The notes under the pieces were generated by a model that searched no databases, was not told the origin of the DNA, and was given only the letters and a program-made list of their open reading frames with translations. DNA of 30,447 nt from Eshraghiella sp045542375 (GTDB taxonomy: Bacteria; Bacillota; Clostridia; Lachnospirales; Lachnospiraceae): contig JAZQKW010000059.1 in the NCBI GenBank assembly GCA_045542375.1, positions 1 to 30,447 on the forward strand. The letters are read 5' to 3'. Shown here piece by piece: positions 23,124 through 30,117 of the stretch. Every line of letters begins with the position of its first letter. Position 1 is the stretch's first letter. A program made the translations under genes and the position numbers.

Positions 23124-24102
23124 AGCTTTTTCCCATATCTATGTGGAGGAGCAGGCTTATTCATATGATACAACTAAGAATATACTTAACAGATTTCCTG
23201 ATTCACATGTAATCACAATCAATCATTATAAGGATGTATTTAATAGAAGCCGACAGGATTTTCTTGCCCAGAAGAATTCCCAAGCTCTTATTCTTGCCGT
23301 TAATAACGGTGAACTGATATATCCCGGGGCCAGAGTGTGCCAGAGTTTTGGCAATGAGCACTTCTATTACACCTCCAATATAATGAACTGTGTATTTGAC
23401 TGTGAATACTGCTATCTGCAAGGTATGTATCCATCCGGAAATATGGTTATCTTTGTTAATATTGAAGATTATTTTGATAAGGTAAAAGAACTTCTCACAC
23501 AACATCCTATGTACATATGTATATCCTATGATACTGATATTCTGGCTGTTGAAGCAATTACCGGCCTTGCCGCCAGATGGATAGAATTTACGGCTAATAA
23601 TCCTAACCTTACAATAGAAATCAGAACCAAATCTGCTTATGACTTAAAGGGTGCCGGTTTTGTACAGTCAGACAGGGTGATATATGCGTGGACACTATCA
23701 CCGGATGAGATTACGAAAGCCTATGAACACCATACACCTTCCCTTGCAGGAAGACTTAATGCAGTTAATCAGGCTATCAGTATGGAATGCTCAGTAAGGC
23801 TGTGTTTTGACCCGATGATATATATTAAGGACTATCAGCGAATATATGGAAATTTTTACAAAACTGTGTTTCAGTCCATTGATGCTTCCAAGGTACAGGA
23901 TGTAAGTCTTGGACTTTTCAGAATCTCGGCTGACTATATGAAATATATGCGTAGGAAAAGAACCTGTGCAATTACGGCATATCCTTACACAACCGTTAAT
24001 AATGTATGCTCATATGAGCAAAAAAAATCTGACGAAATGTTAAATTTCGCCAGATTAGAGTTAGCTAAATACATTAATCCGTCTAAAATATATACAGATT
24101 AA
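23092..24102 (+). CDS. splB: Spore photoproduct lyase family radical SAM protein
   Basis: A 336-residue protein with the SPL cluster motif CVFDCEYCYLQGMYPSGN (Cys 100, 104, 107), preceded by VCQSFGNEHFYYTS, and with SYDTDIL and IRTKSAYDL later. SPL repairs the UV-induced spore photoproduct (5-thyminyl-5,6-dihydrothymine) with a SAM-derived radical. Compared by eye with B. subtilis, the position of its hydrogen-donor Cys141 appears to be Tyr in SYDTDI; Cys83 or Cys143 could serve instead. The start is ATG 23092 after AGGAAAG; ATG 23074 is an alternative. It overlaps the upstream gene by 32 bases and its stop overlaps the stop of the convergent CDF gene. No other spore gene is in the window. 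Confidence 0.88.
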   Translation: MKSSEIQYSAKAFSHIYVEEQAYSYDTTKNILNRFPDSHVITINHYKDVFNRSRQDFLAQKNSQALILAVNNGELIYPGARVCQSFGNEHFYYTSNIMNCVFDCEYCYLQGMYPSGNMVIFVNIEDYFDKVKELLTQHPMYICISYDTDILAVEAITGLAARWIEFTANNPNLTIEIRTKSAYDLKGAGFVQSDRVIYAWTLSPDEITKAYEHHTPSLAGRLNAVNQAISMECSVRLCFDPMIYIKDYQRIYGNFYKTVFQSIDASKVQDVSLGLFRISADYMKYMRRKRTCAITAYPYTTVNNVCSYEQKKSDEMLNFARLELAKYINPSKIYTD

Positions 24103-25277
24103 TCCTCCCATTCGGTATACTGTCTGTCAATATCAATGACTCCAAAACAGTTGCCCGGGAGACTTCTTACTATCTGCTGCAGATGTTCGCGTACTTCTGC
24201 AGCTGTTTTTTTAGAACCCATAGGTAGTACCGCATCAAAAATCACATTGGTATTATTAGGTCCCACAACAATTCTAAAATCATGGATGCTTATCTTCTCA
24301 TCATATTCCTTAATCTTAACAAGCACTTCCCTCTTAAGTGCATTAACTGTTTCATCATTAACAGCTATCGGGTCCATATGTATTATTGTCTCGCATCCTA
24401 ATTCTTCCCTGATTCTTCGCTCACAGGTGTCAATCATCTCGTGCAATTCATTGATGTCTCCATCTTCAGGAACCTCACCGTGGAATGATATCATTCTTCT
24501 TCCCGGACCGTAATCATGAACCACAAGATCATGTATTCCCACGATATCATCAAATTCTTTCACGATACAATATATTTTCTTAACAAATTCTTTATCAGGT
24601 GGTTCCCCAAGTAATGGACTTATGGTATCCTTTACAGATTTAACTCCGGCAAAAAGAATAAATCCTGAAACTGCCACACCTGTATATCCGTCAATGTTAA
24701 TTCCTGTAAATCTGCTTACCAGTACTGATATCAATACAACCAAAGTAGCAATTGAATCGCTTAATGAATCAAGAGCTGTAGCCTTCATTGATGCAGCGTT
24801 AAGCTTATTGCCATAATATCTGTTATAACAGTTCATATATATCTTCACAAGTATTGATACCACAAGAATCACAATGGCAATAACTGATGCATCCATTGCT
24901 TCCGGTGTGATAATTCTCTTAATGGATGTCTTCACAAGCTCAAAGCCCATAAGTATTATCATCATGGAAACTATAAGTCCTGTAATGTACTCCATTCTTC
25001 CGTGACCATATGGATGGTCCGCATCAGGCTCCTTATATGCCATTCTAAATCCCAACAAAGATATCAGTGCCGAACCTGCGTCTGACAGATTATTAAAAGC
25101 ATCTGCTGTAACGGAAATTGCTCCACTTATAATTCCCGCAATAAACTTACCTGCAAACAGGCATATATTAAGGAATATACCAACAATTCCGGTTAATGTT
25201 CCGTATCCCTTACGAACATTAGCATCTTCATAATCCTTATTGTTCTTAATAAATATTTTAGAAAGTATACTTATCAT
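24099..25277 (-). CDS. Cation diffusion facilitator, probably Mn2+ exporter
   Basis: A 392-residue CDF transporter. Six membrane segments span about 25-200. The membrane metal site appears to be Asn62/Asp66 (NNLSDAG) and Asp170/Asp174 (DSLSD), the N-D-D-D set I associate with Mn2+ CDFs such as MntE, rather than the HxxxD of zinc types. The DADHPYGHGRMEY loop is typical. After the usual cytoplasmic domain (IHDLVVHDYGPGRRMISFHGEVP) there is a second, similar segment (IHDFRIVVGPNNTNVIFDAVLP), so the C-terminal domain looks duplicated; ordinary CDFs are about 300 residues. The start is 2 bases after the upstream stop with no ribosome site, implying coupling. Its stop overlaps that of the convergent SplB-like gene. 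Confidence 0.92.
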   Translation of the reverse strand: MISILSKIFIKNNKDYEDANVRKGYGTLTGIVGIFLNICLFAGKFIAGIISGAISVTADAFNNLSDAGSALISLLGFRMAYKEPDADHPYGHGRMEYITGLIVSMMIILMGFELVKTSIKRIITPEAMDASVIAIVILVVSILVKIYMNCYNRYYGNKLNAASMKATALDSLSDSIATLVVLISVLVSRFTGINIDGYTGVAVSGFILFAGVKSVKDTISPLLGEPPDKEFVKKIYCIVKEFDDIVGIHDLVVHDYGPGRRMISFHGEVPEDGDINELHEMIDTCERRIREELGCETIIHMDPIAVNDETVNALKREVLVKIKEYDEKISIHDFRIVVGPNNTNVIFDAVLPMGSKKTAAEVREHLQQIVRSLPGNCFGVIDIDRQYTEWED

Positions 25278-25279
25278 AA

Positions 25280-25696
25280 TTACTGAGTTAAACCGTTAGG
25301 TTCCATATTCTCCATTAACGCTGATTCTCCAAATCTTGGATTAGGTATTCTTATTGGCACACCAATAAGTGCACTTATTGAACGAATCTTTTCATTCGCT
25401 GACATAAGAATAACTGACATATAATTGTCCTTAATAAACTGCTCAATATCATCAATAAAAGTACTTAAGGTTACGCCTGTAATTGTCTCAACCATAAGCT
25501 GAAGACTTCCCTCTGAATCTGTTACGATCATCTTAATTCCAACAAGTGCTGTTACAGGATTGCTGGCATTAGGCTTAATTGCTGCTTCTGATTTTACATT
25601 GAGAGCAATCTTCTCTCCCGGCTTAATAGAAAAATTGTTGTTATAAGATAAACTCTTTATCTCTGTAGGGTTAATAGTTACTGTTACATTCTTCAT
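25280..25696 (-). CDS. Unknown 138-residue protein, possibly SecB-like
   Basis: No family is recognised with confidence. The pattern is an N-terminal strand-rich part (NVTVTINPTEIKSL, KIALNVKSEAAI, ALVGIKMIVTDSEG, LMVETITGV) followed by a helix (IDDIEQFIKDNYMSVILMSANEKIRSISALIG) and a closing VPIRIPNPRFG. This order recalls the SecB/SecB-like fold, where the last helices precede a 'P..L.P..F' ending, but residues are not diagnostic. No signal or membrane segment is seen. Its ATG overlaps the stop of the B12/radical SAM gene as ATGA and it is 2 bases from the CDF gene, so all three should be co-translated. Confidence 0.8.
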   Translation of the reverse strand: MKNVTVTINPTEIKSLSYNNNFSIKPGEKIALNVKSEAAIKPNASNPVTALVGIKMIVTDSEGSLQLMVETITGVTLSTFIDDIEQFIKDNYMSVILMSANEKIRSISALIGVPIRIPNPRFGESALMENMEPNGLTQ

Positions 25697-27402
25697 TGTA
25701 ATTCCTCCATTATTCTAACGGACGCATTATTGTCCATTATTGTTCTTGTCAAATAATCAAAATGTACCGGTGTCTCCTTCATAATAACATCTCCGGTCTT
25801 TATGTAATGCGGCACATCTAAATTAAATATCTCAACGTGCTCGGCCTTCGTCCTGCCTTTCTCAACATACCTTCTTGCATCCTCACGCATCTTAGCAGAC
25901 GGTTCCATAAATGCAGGATATGTCTTAACATTATCTCTCAAAAGCATATCGTATTTAAGTAAATCTGCCATTACTGCAAGCTCATCATTATCCATAATAC
26001 CTGATGCAAATTCATACAGCAGACTGTACTTATTATTTCTTGATGGAAGACTTCCATCCGGATATCGGTTGCAATAATATGTACCAAATTCTCTATACAT
26101 ATCAAAAGCACTTTCGTAAAATCCCACCAGATACTTAAGCCCGGCCACAAACATACGACTATTATAATACATATCAAGAACATTTTCCACTTTTTTTAGT
26201 TCCAAAACATCTCCATATGTAAGGCAATCCGTATACAATACTTCATATGGTGCATAATCCCTGCACACAATACCATACTGCTTTGCTTCACTTCGCATAA
26301 GTGAACCATGCAGCAGTTTGAGGAAGCCTAACTGCAGATTATGTGGACACATAGAATATATTCTATCAAAAGAATTCTTAAATGACTTCATATCCTCATA
26401 TGGAAGACCTGCAATGAGGTCAAGATGAAGATGTATATTGCCATTACCTATAAGTTCTTCCACATTATTTTTAAGCACATCCAAATTCATATTTCTATGA
26501 ATTGCATTTAAGGTATCTCTGTTCACGGACTGAACTCCCACCTCAAGTTGAACAAGTCCCGGTCTCATACTTTTAAGTATATCTATGTCTTCGTCATCAA
26601 GAATGTCTGCTGATATTTCAAAATGAAATCCCGTATGCCCGTTATCATTATCCCTGATGTATTTCCAGATTGCTCTTGCATGTTCTTTTTTACAATTAAA
26701 GGTTCTGTCAACAAATTTTACCAGAGGAACCCGGTTATCAAGGAAAAACTGTAAATCCTCAAATACCTTTTGAAGACTCTTAAATCTAAGCTTCTTGTCC
26801 ACTGATGAAAGGCAATAACTGCAGGAAAAAGGACATCCTCTTGAACTTTCATAATATATAATCCTGTTCCTGTACTCTTCTTCTCCAATTCCTGCCACCT
26901 TGTAAGGCATGGCAATTTCGTCCATATTAACAGGTTCAGGCCACTTATTAACAATGATATTCCCATCCTTCATACAGGCAATTCCCGGTATCTCAGATAT
27001 ATCTGACACATTTCCTTTAACATAGCAATCCATCAATGCCCGGAAGGTTAATTCTCCTTCACCACACATGACCCCTGCTACATTTCTATAATTATTGATG
27101 TAATATTCAGCATTGTACGATACTTCCGGTCCTCCAAGCCACACTGGCACATCCGGCATAACCTTATCAATCTCCGGCAAAAGTTTCATAACATAATCAA
27201 TATTCCATATATAACATGAAATTCCTATAACATCCGGCTGTTCCTCATATATACCTTTAAGGATATCATCTGCGTGATTGTTAATGGTGTATTCCCTAAT
27301 GCATACTCTGTCACTGTACTCGGTGGCTGCTTTCAGACAATACACTGCAAGGTTGGAATGTATGTATTTTGAATTAATTGCAAGTAAAAGAAATTTTTCC
27401 AT
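25693..27402 (-). CDS. B12-binding-fold radical SAM protein with DUF4080-like C-terminus
   Basis: A 569-residue protein. Residues 1-130 form a cobalamin-binding Rossmann fold (INSKYIHSNLAVYCLKA, PDVIGISCYIWN, VPVWLGGPEVSYN, GVMCGEGE). The radical SAM core has CPFSCSYC (Cys 190, 194, 197) and SSRGC, followed by VQLEVGVQS and LDLIAGLPYED, typical of the Elp3/MiaB/BchE-like SPASM-free group. The C-terminal 200 residues resemble DUF4080. Reaction unknown; relatives perform methylations or ring changes. The start ATG shares a base with the greA stop (TAATG), with AAGGAG in the end of greA. The canonical B12 His motif DxHxxG is not evident, so cobalamin binding would be base-off without His, or lost. 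Confidence 0.9.
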   Translation of the reverse strand: MEKFLLLAINSKYIHSNLAVYCLKAATEYSDRVCIREYTINNHADDILKGIYEEQPDVIGISCYIWNIDYVMKLLPEIDKVMPDVPVWLGGPEVSYNAEYYINNYRNVAGVMCGEGELTFRALMDCYVKGNVSDISEIPGIACMKDGNIIVNKWPEPVNMDEIAMPYKVAGIGEEEYRNRIIYYESSRGCPFSCSYCLSSVDKKLRFKSLQKVFEDLQFFLDNRVPLVKFVDRTFNCKKEHARAIWKYIRDNDNGHTGFHFEISADILDDEDIDILKSMRPGLVQLEVGVQSVNRDTLNAIHRNMNLDVLKNNVEELIGNGNIHLHLDLIAGLPYEDMKSFKNSFDRIYSMCPHNLQLGFLKLLHGSLMRSEAKQYGIVCRDYAPYEVLYTDCLTYGDVLELKKVENVLDMYYNSRMFVAGLKYLVGFYESAFDMYREFGTYYCNRYPDGSLPSRNNKYSLLYEFASGIMDNDELAVMADLLKYDMLLRDNVKTYPAFMEPSAKMREDARRYVEKGRTKAEHVEIFNLDVPHYIKTGDVIMKETPVHFDYLTRTIMDNNASVRIMEELQ

Positions 27403-27902
27403 TAAAAACTCCTTAGTTCATCGTCATCATCAACATTTTTATCAATAGCTCTGATTTCCACGTAATATCCTTTACCGGGCATCACTTCAACCATTACCCT
27501 GTCACCTACCTTATGTCCGAGAACAGCTTTTCCAATAGGTGACTCATTGCTTATCAGCCCACTCAGAGAATTACCTCTTACTGTTGTAACTATTTTGAAA
27601 CTTTCCACCTCGTCATCATCTTCAAAATACAGGTCAACTCTGTTGTTAAGACCCACCTCATCATCCGCTGATGTATCACTAATTACTTTTGCCGTTCTAA
27701 TCATCTTCTCAAGATATCTTATACGGCTTTCATTACGATTCTTCTCCTTCTTGGCAGCATGATATTCAAAATTCTCACTTAAATCCCCATGTGCTCTTGC
27801 TTCTTTTACATGTTCAAGCAATTCTTTACGCAGAGTAACTTTTCTATAGGTAATCTCTTCTTCCATTTTCTTAATATCATTTTCAGTTAATTCATCAAAC
27901 AT
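27402..27902 (-). CDS. greA: GreA-family transcription elongation factor
   Basis: A 166-residue GreA-type factor, which enters the RNA polymerase secondary channel and triggers cleavage of backtracked RNA. The N-terminal coiled coil (KKMEEEITYRKVTLRKELLEHVKEARAHGDLSENFEYHAAKKEKNRNESRIRYLE) has the acidic tip GDLSENFEY. The C-terminal FKBP-like domain includes SPIGKAVLGHKVGDRVMVEV. The tail DDDDELRSF is unusual. It may be a second GreA paralogue rather than the housekeeping copy, because it leads an operon with a radical SAM and a metal exporter and starts MFDELTENDIKKMEEE, a less common N-terminus. AGGAGG precedes the ATG. Confidence 0.93.
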   Translation of the reverse strand: MFDELTENDIKKMEEEITYRKVTLRKELLEHVKEARAHGDLSENFEYHAAKKEKNRNESRIRYLEKMIRTAKVISDTSADDEVGLNNRVDLYFEDDDEVESFKIVTTVRGNSLSGLISNESPIGKAVLGHKVGDRVMVEVMPGKGYYVEIRAIDKNVDDDDELRSF

Positions 27903-27926
27903 GTATAACCCTCCTATATAAAGTCA

Positions 27927-27955
27927 ACCGCTTACCATATATACTGATAAGCGGT
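27927..27955 (-). terminator. Weak terminator or attenuator between alsT-type gene and greA
   Basis: ACCGCTTA (27927-27934) pairs exactly with TAAGCGGT (27948-27955), giving an 8-bp stem with a 13-base loop. The minus-strand transcript then reads TGACTTTATAT, with no solid U-run, and runs directly into the greA ribosome site. A weak TAGACA/18/TATATG promoter match (27965-27936) overlaps the hairpin. Partial read-through from the symporter gene into greA is therefore likely. Confidence 0.5.
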
Positions 27956-27962
27956 CCGTTGT

Positions 27963-29378
27963 CTATTTTTTCTTTTCTTTTGAAATCTTATCTATGTACT
28001 TCTTAGTCTCGGAGGCGACCACACCGCTAAGTGCAATTACCGCTATCAGGTTCGGTATCGCCATAAGGCCATTGAAAATATCAGCAATCGTCCATACTGC
28101 CTTGATTGTTAAAAATGGTCCCACAAATACACATGCAATATACACAACTCTGAATATCTTAACTAACTTCATCTTGCCACCTGTAAGATATTCAAGACAT
28201 TTCTCGCTGTAATAGTTCCATCCGAGTATTGTTGTAAAAGCAAAAAATGTGAGGCACAGCATCAATACAAATGATGAAATCTTATCCGGAATTGGAAGTC
28301 CGTTGCCGAATGCCAATTCAGTAACCGCGTATCCGTCAGCCCCGCTCTTCCAAGCACCTGTAATAATAATTGCAAGACCTGTCATAGTACAGATTACTAT
28401 AGTATCAAAAAATGTTCCAAGCATTGACACAAGTCCCTGTCTTGCAGGTTCATCTGTACGGGCTGCTGCCGCTGCAATAGGCGCACTACCGAGTCCTGCC
28501 TCATTAGAGAAAATACCTCTTGCAATACCCTTCTGCATTACAACTATTATGGAGCCTATGGCACCACCTGTAACAGCCTTAGGATTAAATGCACCTTCTA
28601 TTATCTGTCTGAAAGCATCAGGAACCGCTTTAATATTAACGCAGATAACAAGTACTGCAAACAGCACATATGCAATTGCCATAAATGGAACGATTACCTG
28701 CGCAACAGAAGATATTCTCTTAATTCCTCCCAAAAGAACAAGTGCTACAAATAATGTTACAACTATCGCTGTAATTACAATTACCCATGAATAATCTCTT
28801 CCAAAAATATTAACTGTATTAGTCTTTAACGGGTCAAAAAATGTAGTTGTGGCATTAGCAATTCCATTAATCTGAGTAAATGTACCGATTCCCAACAAAC
28901 CTACGCCAACTCCAAAAATTGCAAAAAGCTTGGCAAGCCACTTCCACTTGGCACCCATACCATTTTCTATATAATAGAATGGTCCGCCAACAATGTGTCC
29001 GTCTTCTGTTACCTTTCTGTACTTAACCGAAAGCAGACATTCAGCATATTTTGTAGCCATCCCAACAAGTGCTGCAAGCCACATCCAGAACATTGCACCC
29101 GGTCCTCCTGCAACTATAGCTGTCGCAACACCTACAATATTACCGGTTCCTATGGTAGCTGAAAGTGCTGTACATAACGCACCAAAGCTTGACACCTCTC
29201 CCGGTTCTCCTGCATCCTTAGAGAACATATGCTTAAGTCCGTGTCCTAATTTGTGAAACTGAACCCCCTTAAGTCGTATAGTAAGATATATTCCCGTCGA
29301 AAGAATCAAAATAATAAGAGGAAGTCCCCATACAACGTCATTAACCTTCACGAGGGCTTCATTAATCTTCTCTAACAT
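27963..29378 (-). CDS. Sodium:alanine/glycine symporter (AGCS family)
   Basis: A 471-residue, strongly hydrophobic transporter with about 10-11 membrane segments. The family signature GGPGAMFWMWLAALVGMATKYAE is present, preceded by ALSATIGTGNIVGVATAI, the sodium/substrate site region, and followed by GGPFYYIENGMG. The C-terminus is basic (KKYIDKISKEKKK). It imports alanine or glycine with Na+. AAGGAG lies upstream of the ATG. It is transcribed from its own promoter and is divergent from the pilin-like gene. Which amino acid it prefers cannot be told here. Confidence 0.96.
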   Translation of the reverse strand: MLEKINEALVKVNDVVWGLPLIILILSTGIYLTIRLKGVQFHKLGHGLKHMFSKDAGEPGEVSSFGALCTALSATIGTGNIVGVATAIVAGGPGAMFWMWLAALVGMATKYAECLLSVKYRKVTEDGHIVGGPFYYIENGMGAKWKWLAKLFAIFGVGVGLLGIGTFTQINGIANATTTFFDPLKTNTVNIFGRDYSWVIVITAIVVTLFVALVLLGGIKRISSVAQVIVPFMAIAYVLFAVLVICVNIKAVPDAFRQIIEGAFNPKAVTGGAIGSIIVVMQKGIARGIFSNEAGLGSAPIAAAAARTDEPARQGLVSMLGTFFDTIVICTMTGLAIIITGAWKSGADGYAVTELAFGNGLPIPDKISSFVLMLCLTFFAFTTILGWNYYSEKCLEYLTGGKMKLVKIFRVVYIACVFVGPFLTIKAVWTIADIFNGLMAIPNLIAVIALSGVVASETKKYIDKISKEKKK

Positions 29379-29417
29379 AAATAACTCCTTATGAGATAAT
29401 TTTATTACATCTATATT

Positions 29418-29446
29418 AGAATAACATTTATATTGATATTTTGCAA
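29418..29446 (-). promoter_or_regulatory. Sigma-A-type promoter of the AGCS symporter gene
   Basis: TTGCAA (29446-29441), a 17-base spacer, and TATTCT (29423-29418) on the minus strand, about 40 bases before the ATG. Confidence 0.65.
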
Positions 29447-29455
29447 ACTGAACTC

Positions 29456-29484
29456 TTGATTATTTCCCCAAAATATTATATTGT
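29456..29484 (+). promoter_or_regulatory. Sigma-A-type promoter of the pilin-like gene
   Basis: TTGATT (29456-29461), 17 bases, TATTGT (29479-29484), 30 bases before the ribosome site of the pilin-like gene. It lies back to back with the symporter promoter. Confidence 0.6.
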
Positions 29485-29519
29485 ATTGATTATCAAGAAG
29501 GATAAAGGGGCTAATGAAA

Positions 29520-30002
29520 ATGAAGAAAAGACATAACCAAGGTTTCTCACTTGTGGAACTAATTGTCGTAGTAGCAATAATGGCAGTACTTATCGGCATA
29601 CTTGTACCCACTCTGGTAGGTAACGTCAATAAGACTAAGAGAACCACGGATGTTAACACTGCTGACGAAATAATAGGTTGTATAACAAGAGTAATATCTG
29701 CCAACACAGAGTTATATGATTCTCTTGCAGATAATGCAGGCACAACTACTAAATTCAGTTGGGACTCATCAACAACAATGGATAGTGTGAAATCCAACCC
29801 TATTGTGTATGCAGTATTCGAAGAATTCGGTGAGGTTCCAAAATCAAAATGGAACAGCCACTTAGACTGGCTTATTACCTTTAATGGAACCGACGTACAT
29901 ATCTATCTTGTAGATAATCCAAGTGATTCACATGGCTATGAACTATATCCGGATTCAGAACAATTTGTTAAAAAGAAAAATAAAGTTAAGATAGTGAGTT
30001 AA
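29520..30002 (+). CDS. Type IV pilin-like protein with prepilin cleavage motif
   Basis: A 160-residue protein starting MKKRHNQGFSLVELIVVVAIMAVLIGILVPTLVG: a short basic leader, the prepilin peptidase site G|FSLVE with Glu at mature position 5, and a single long hydrophobic helix. The rest (about 130 residues) is hydrophilic and carries DVHIYLVDNPSDSHG and a Lys-rich end; one Cys only. I choose ATG 29520, 9 bases after AAAGGGG; ATG 29514 is too close to that site. It has its own promoter and terminator and no assembly ATPase, prepilin peptidase or other pilin gene beside it, so it is an orphan minor pilin or pseudopilin relying on genes elsewhere. Confidence 0.9.
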   Translation: MKKRHNQGFSLVELIVVVAIMAVLIGILVPTLVGNVNKTKRTTDVNTADEIIGCITRVISANTELYDSLADNAGTTTKFSWDSSTTMDSVKSNPIVYAVFEEFGEVPKSKWNSHLDWLITFNGTDVHIYLVDNPSDSHGYELYPDSEQFVKKKNKVKIVS

Positions 30003-30012
30003 AAAAATGAAT

Positions 30013-30054
30013 AGGACATCCCCAAAGCCATAAAAACGACTTCAGGGATGTCCT
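30013..30054. terminator. Probable bidirectional terminator between pilin-like gene and lgt
   Basis: AGGACATCCC (30013-30022) and GGGATGTCCT (30045-30054) form a 10-bp stem with a 22-base loop. On the minus strand it is followed by TATTCATTTTTTT, suiting the end of lgt; on the plus strand only CTTCTT follows, which is weaker. Confidence 0.7.
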
Positions 30055-30117
30055 CTTCTTCCATATAAATACAAATATTTAAGATACTATAAAACTCTAC
30101 GTCATTACGGCCAAATA

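Noticed and set aside
24099..27902. Toxin-antitoxin-chaperone system involving the SecB-like protein
   Set aside because: No toxin or antitoxin gene is adjacent; neighbours are a radical SAM enzyme and a CDF transporter.
28249..28794. 181-codon open frame on the plus strand opposite the AGCS symporter gene
   Set aside because: It lies fully antisense to a strongly supported gene, has no ribosome site, and its composition is the mirror of hydrophobic codons.
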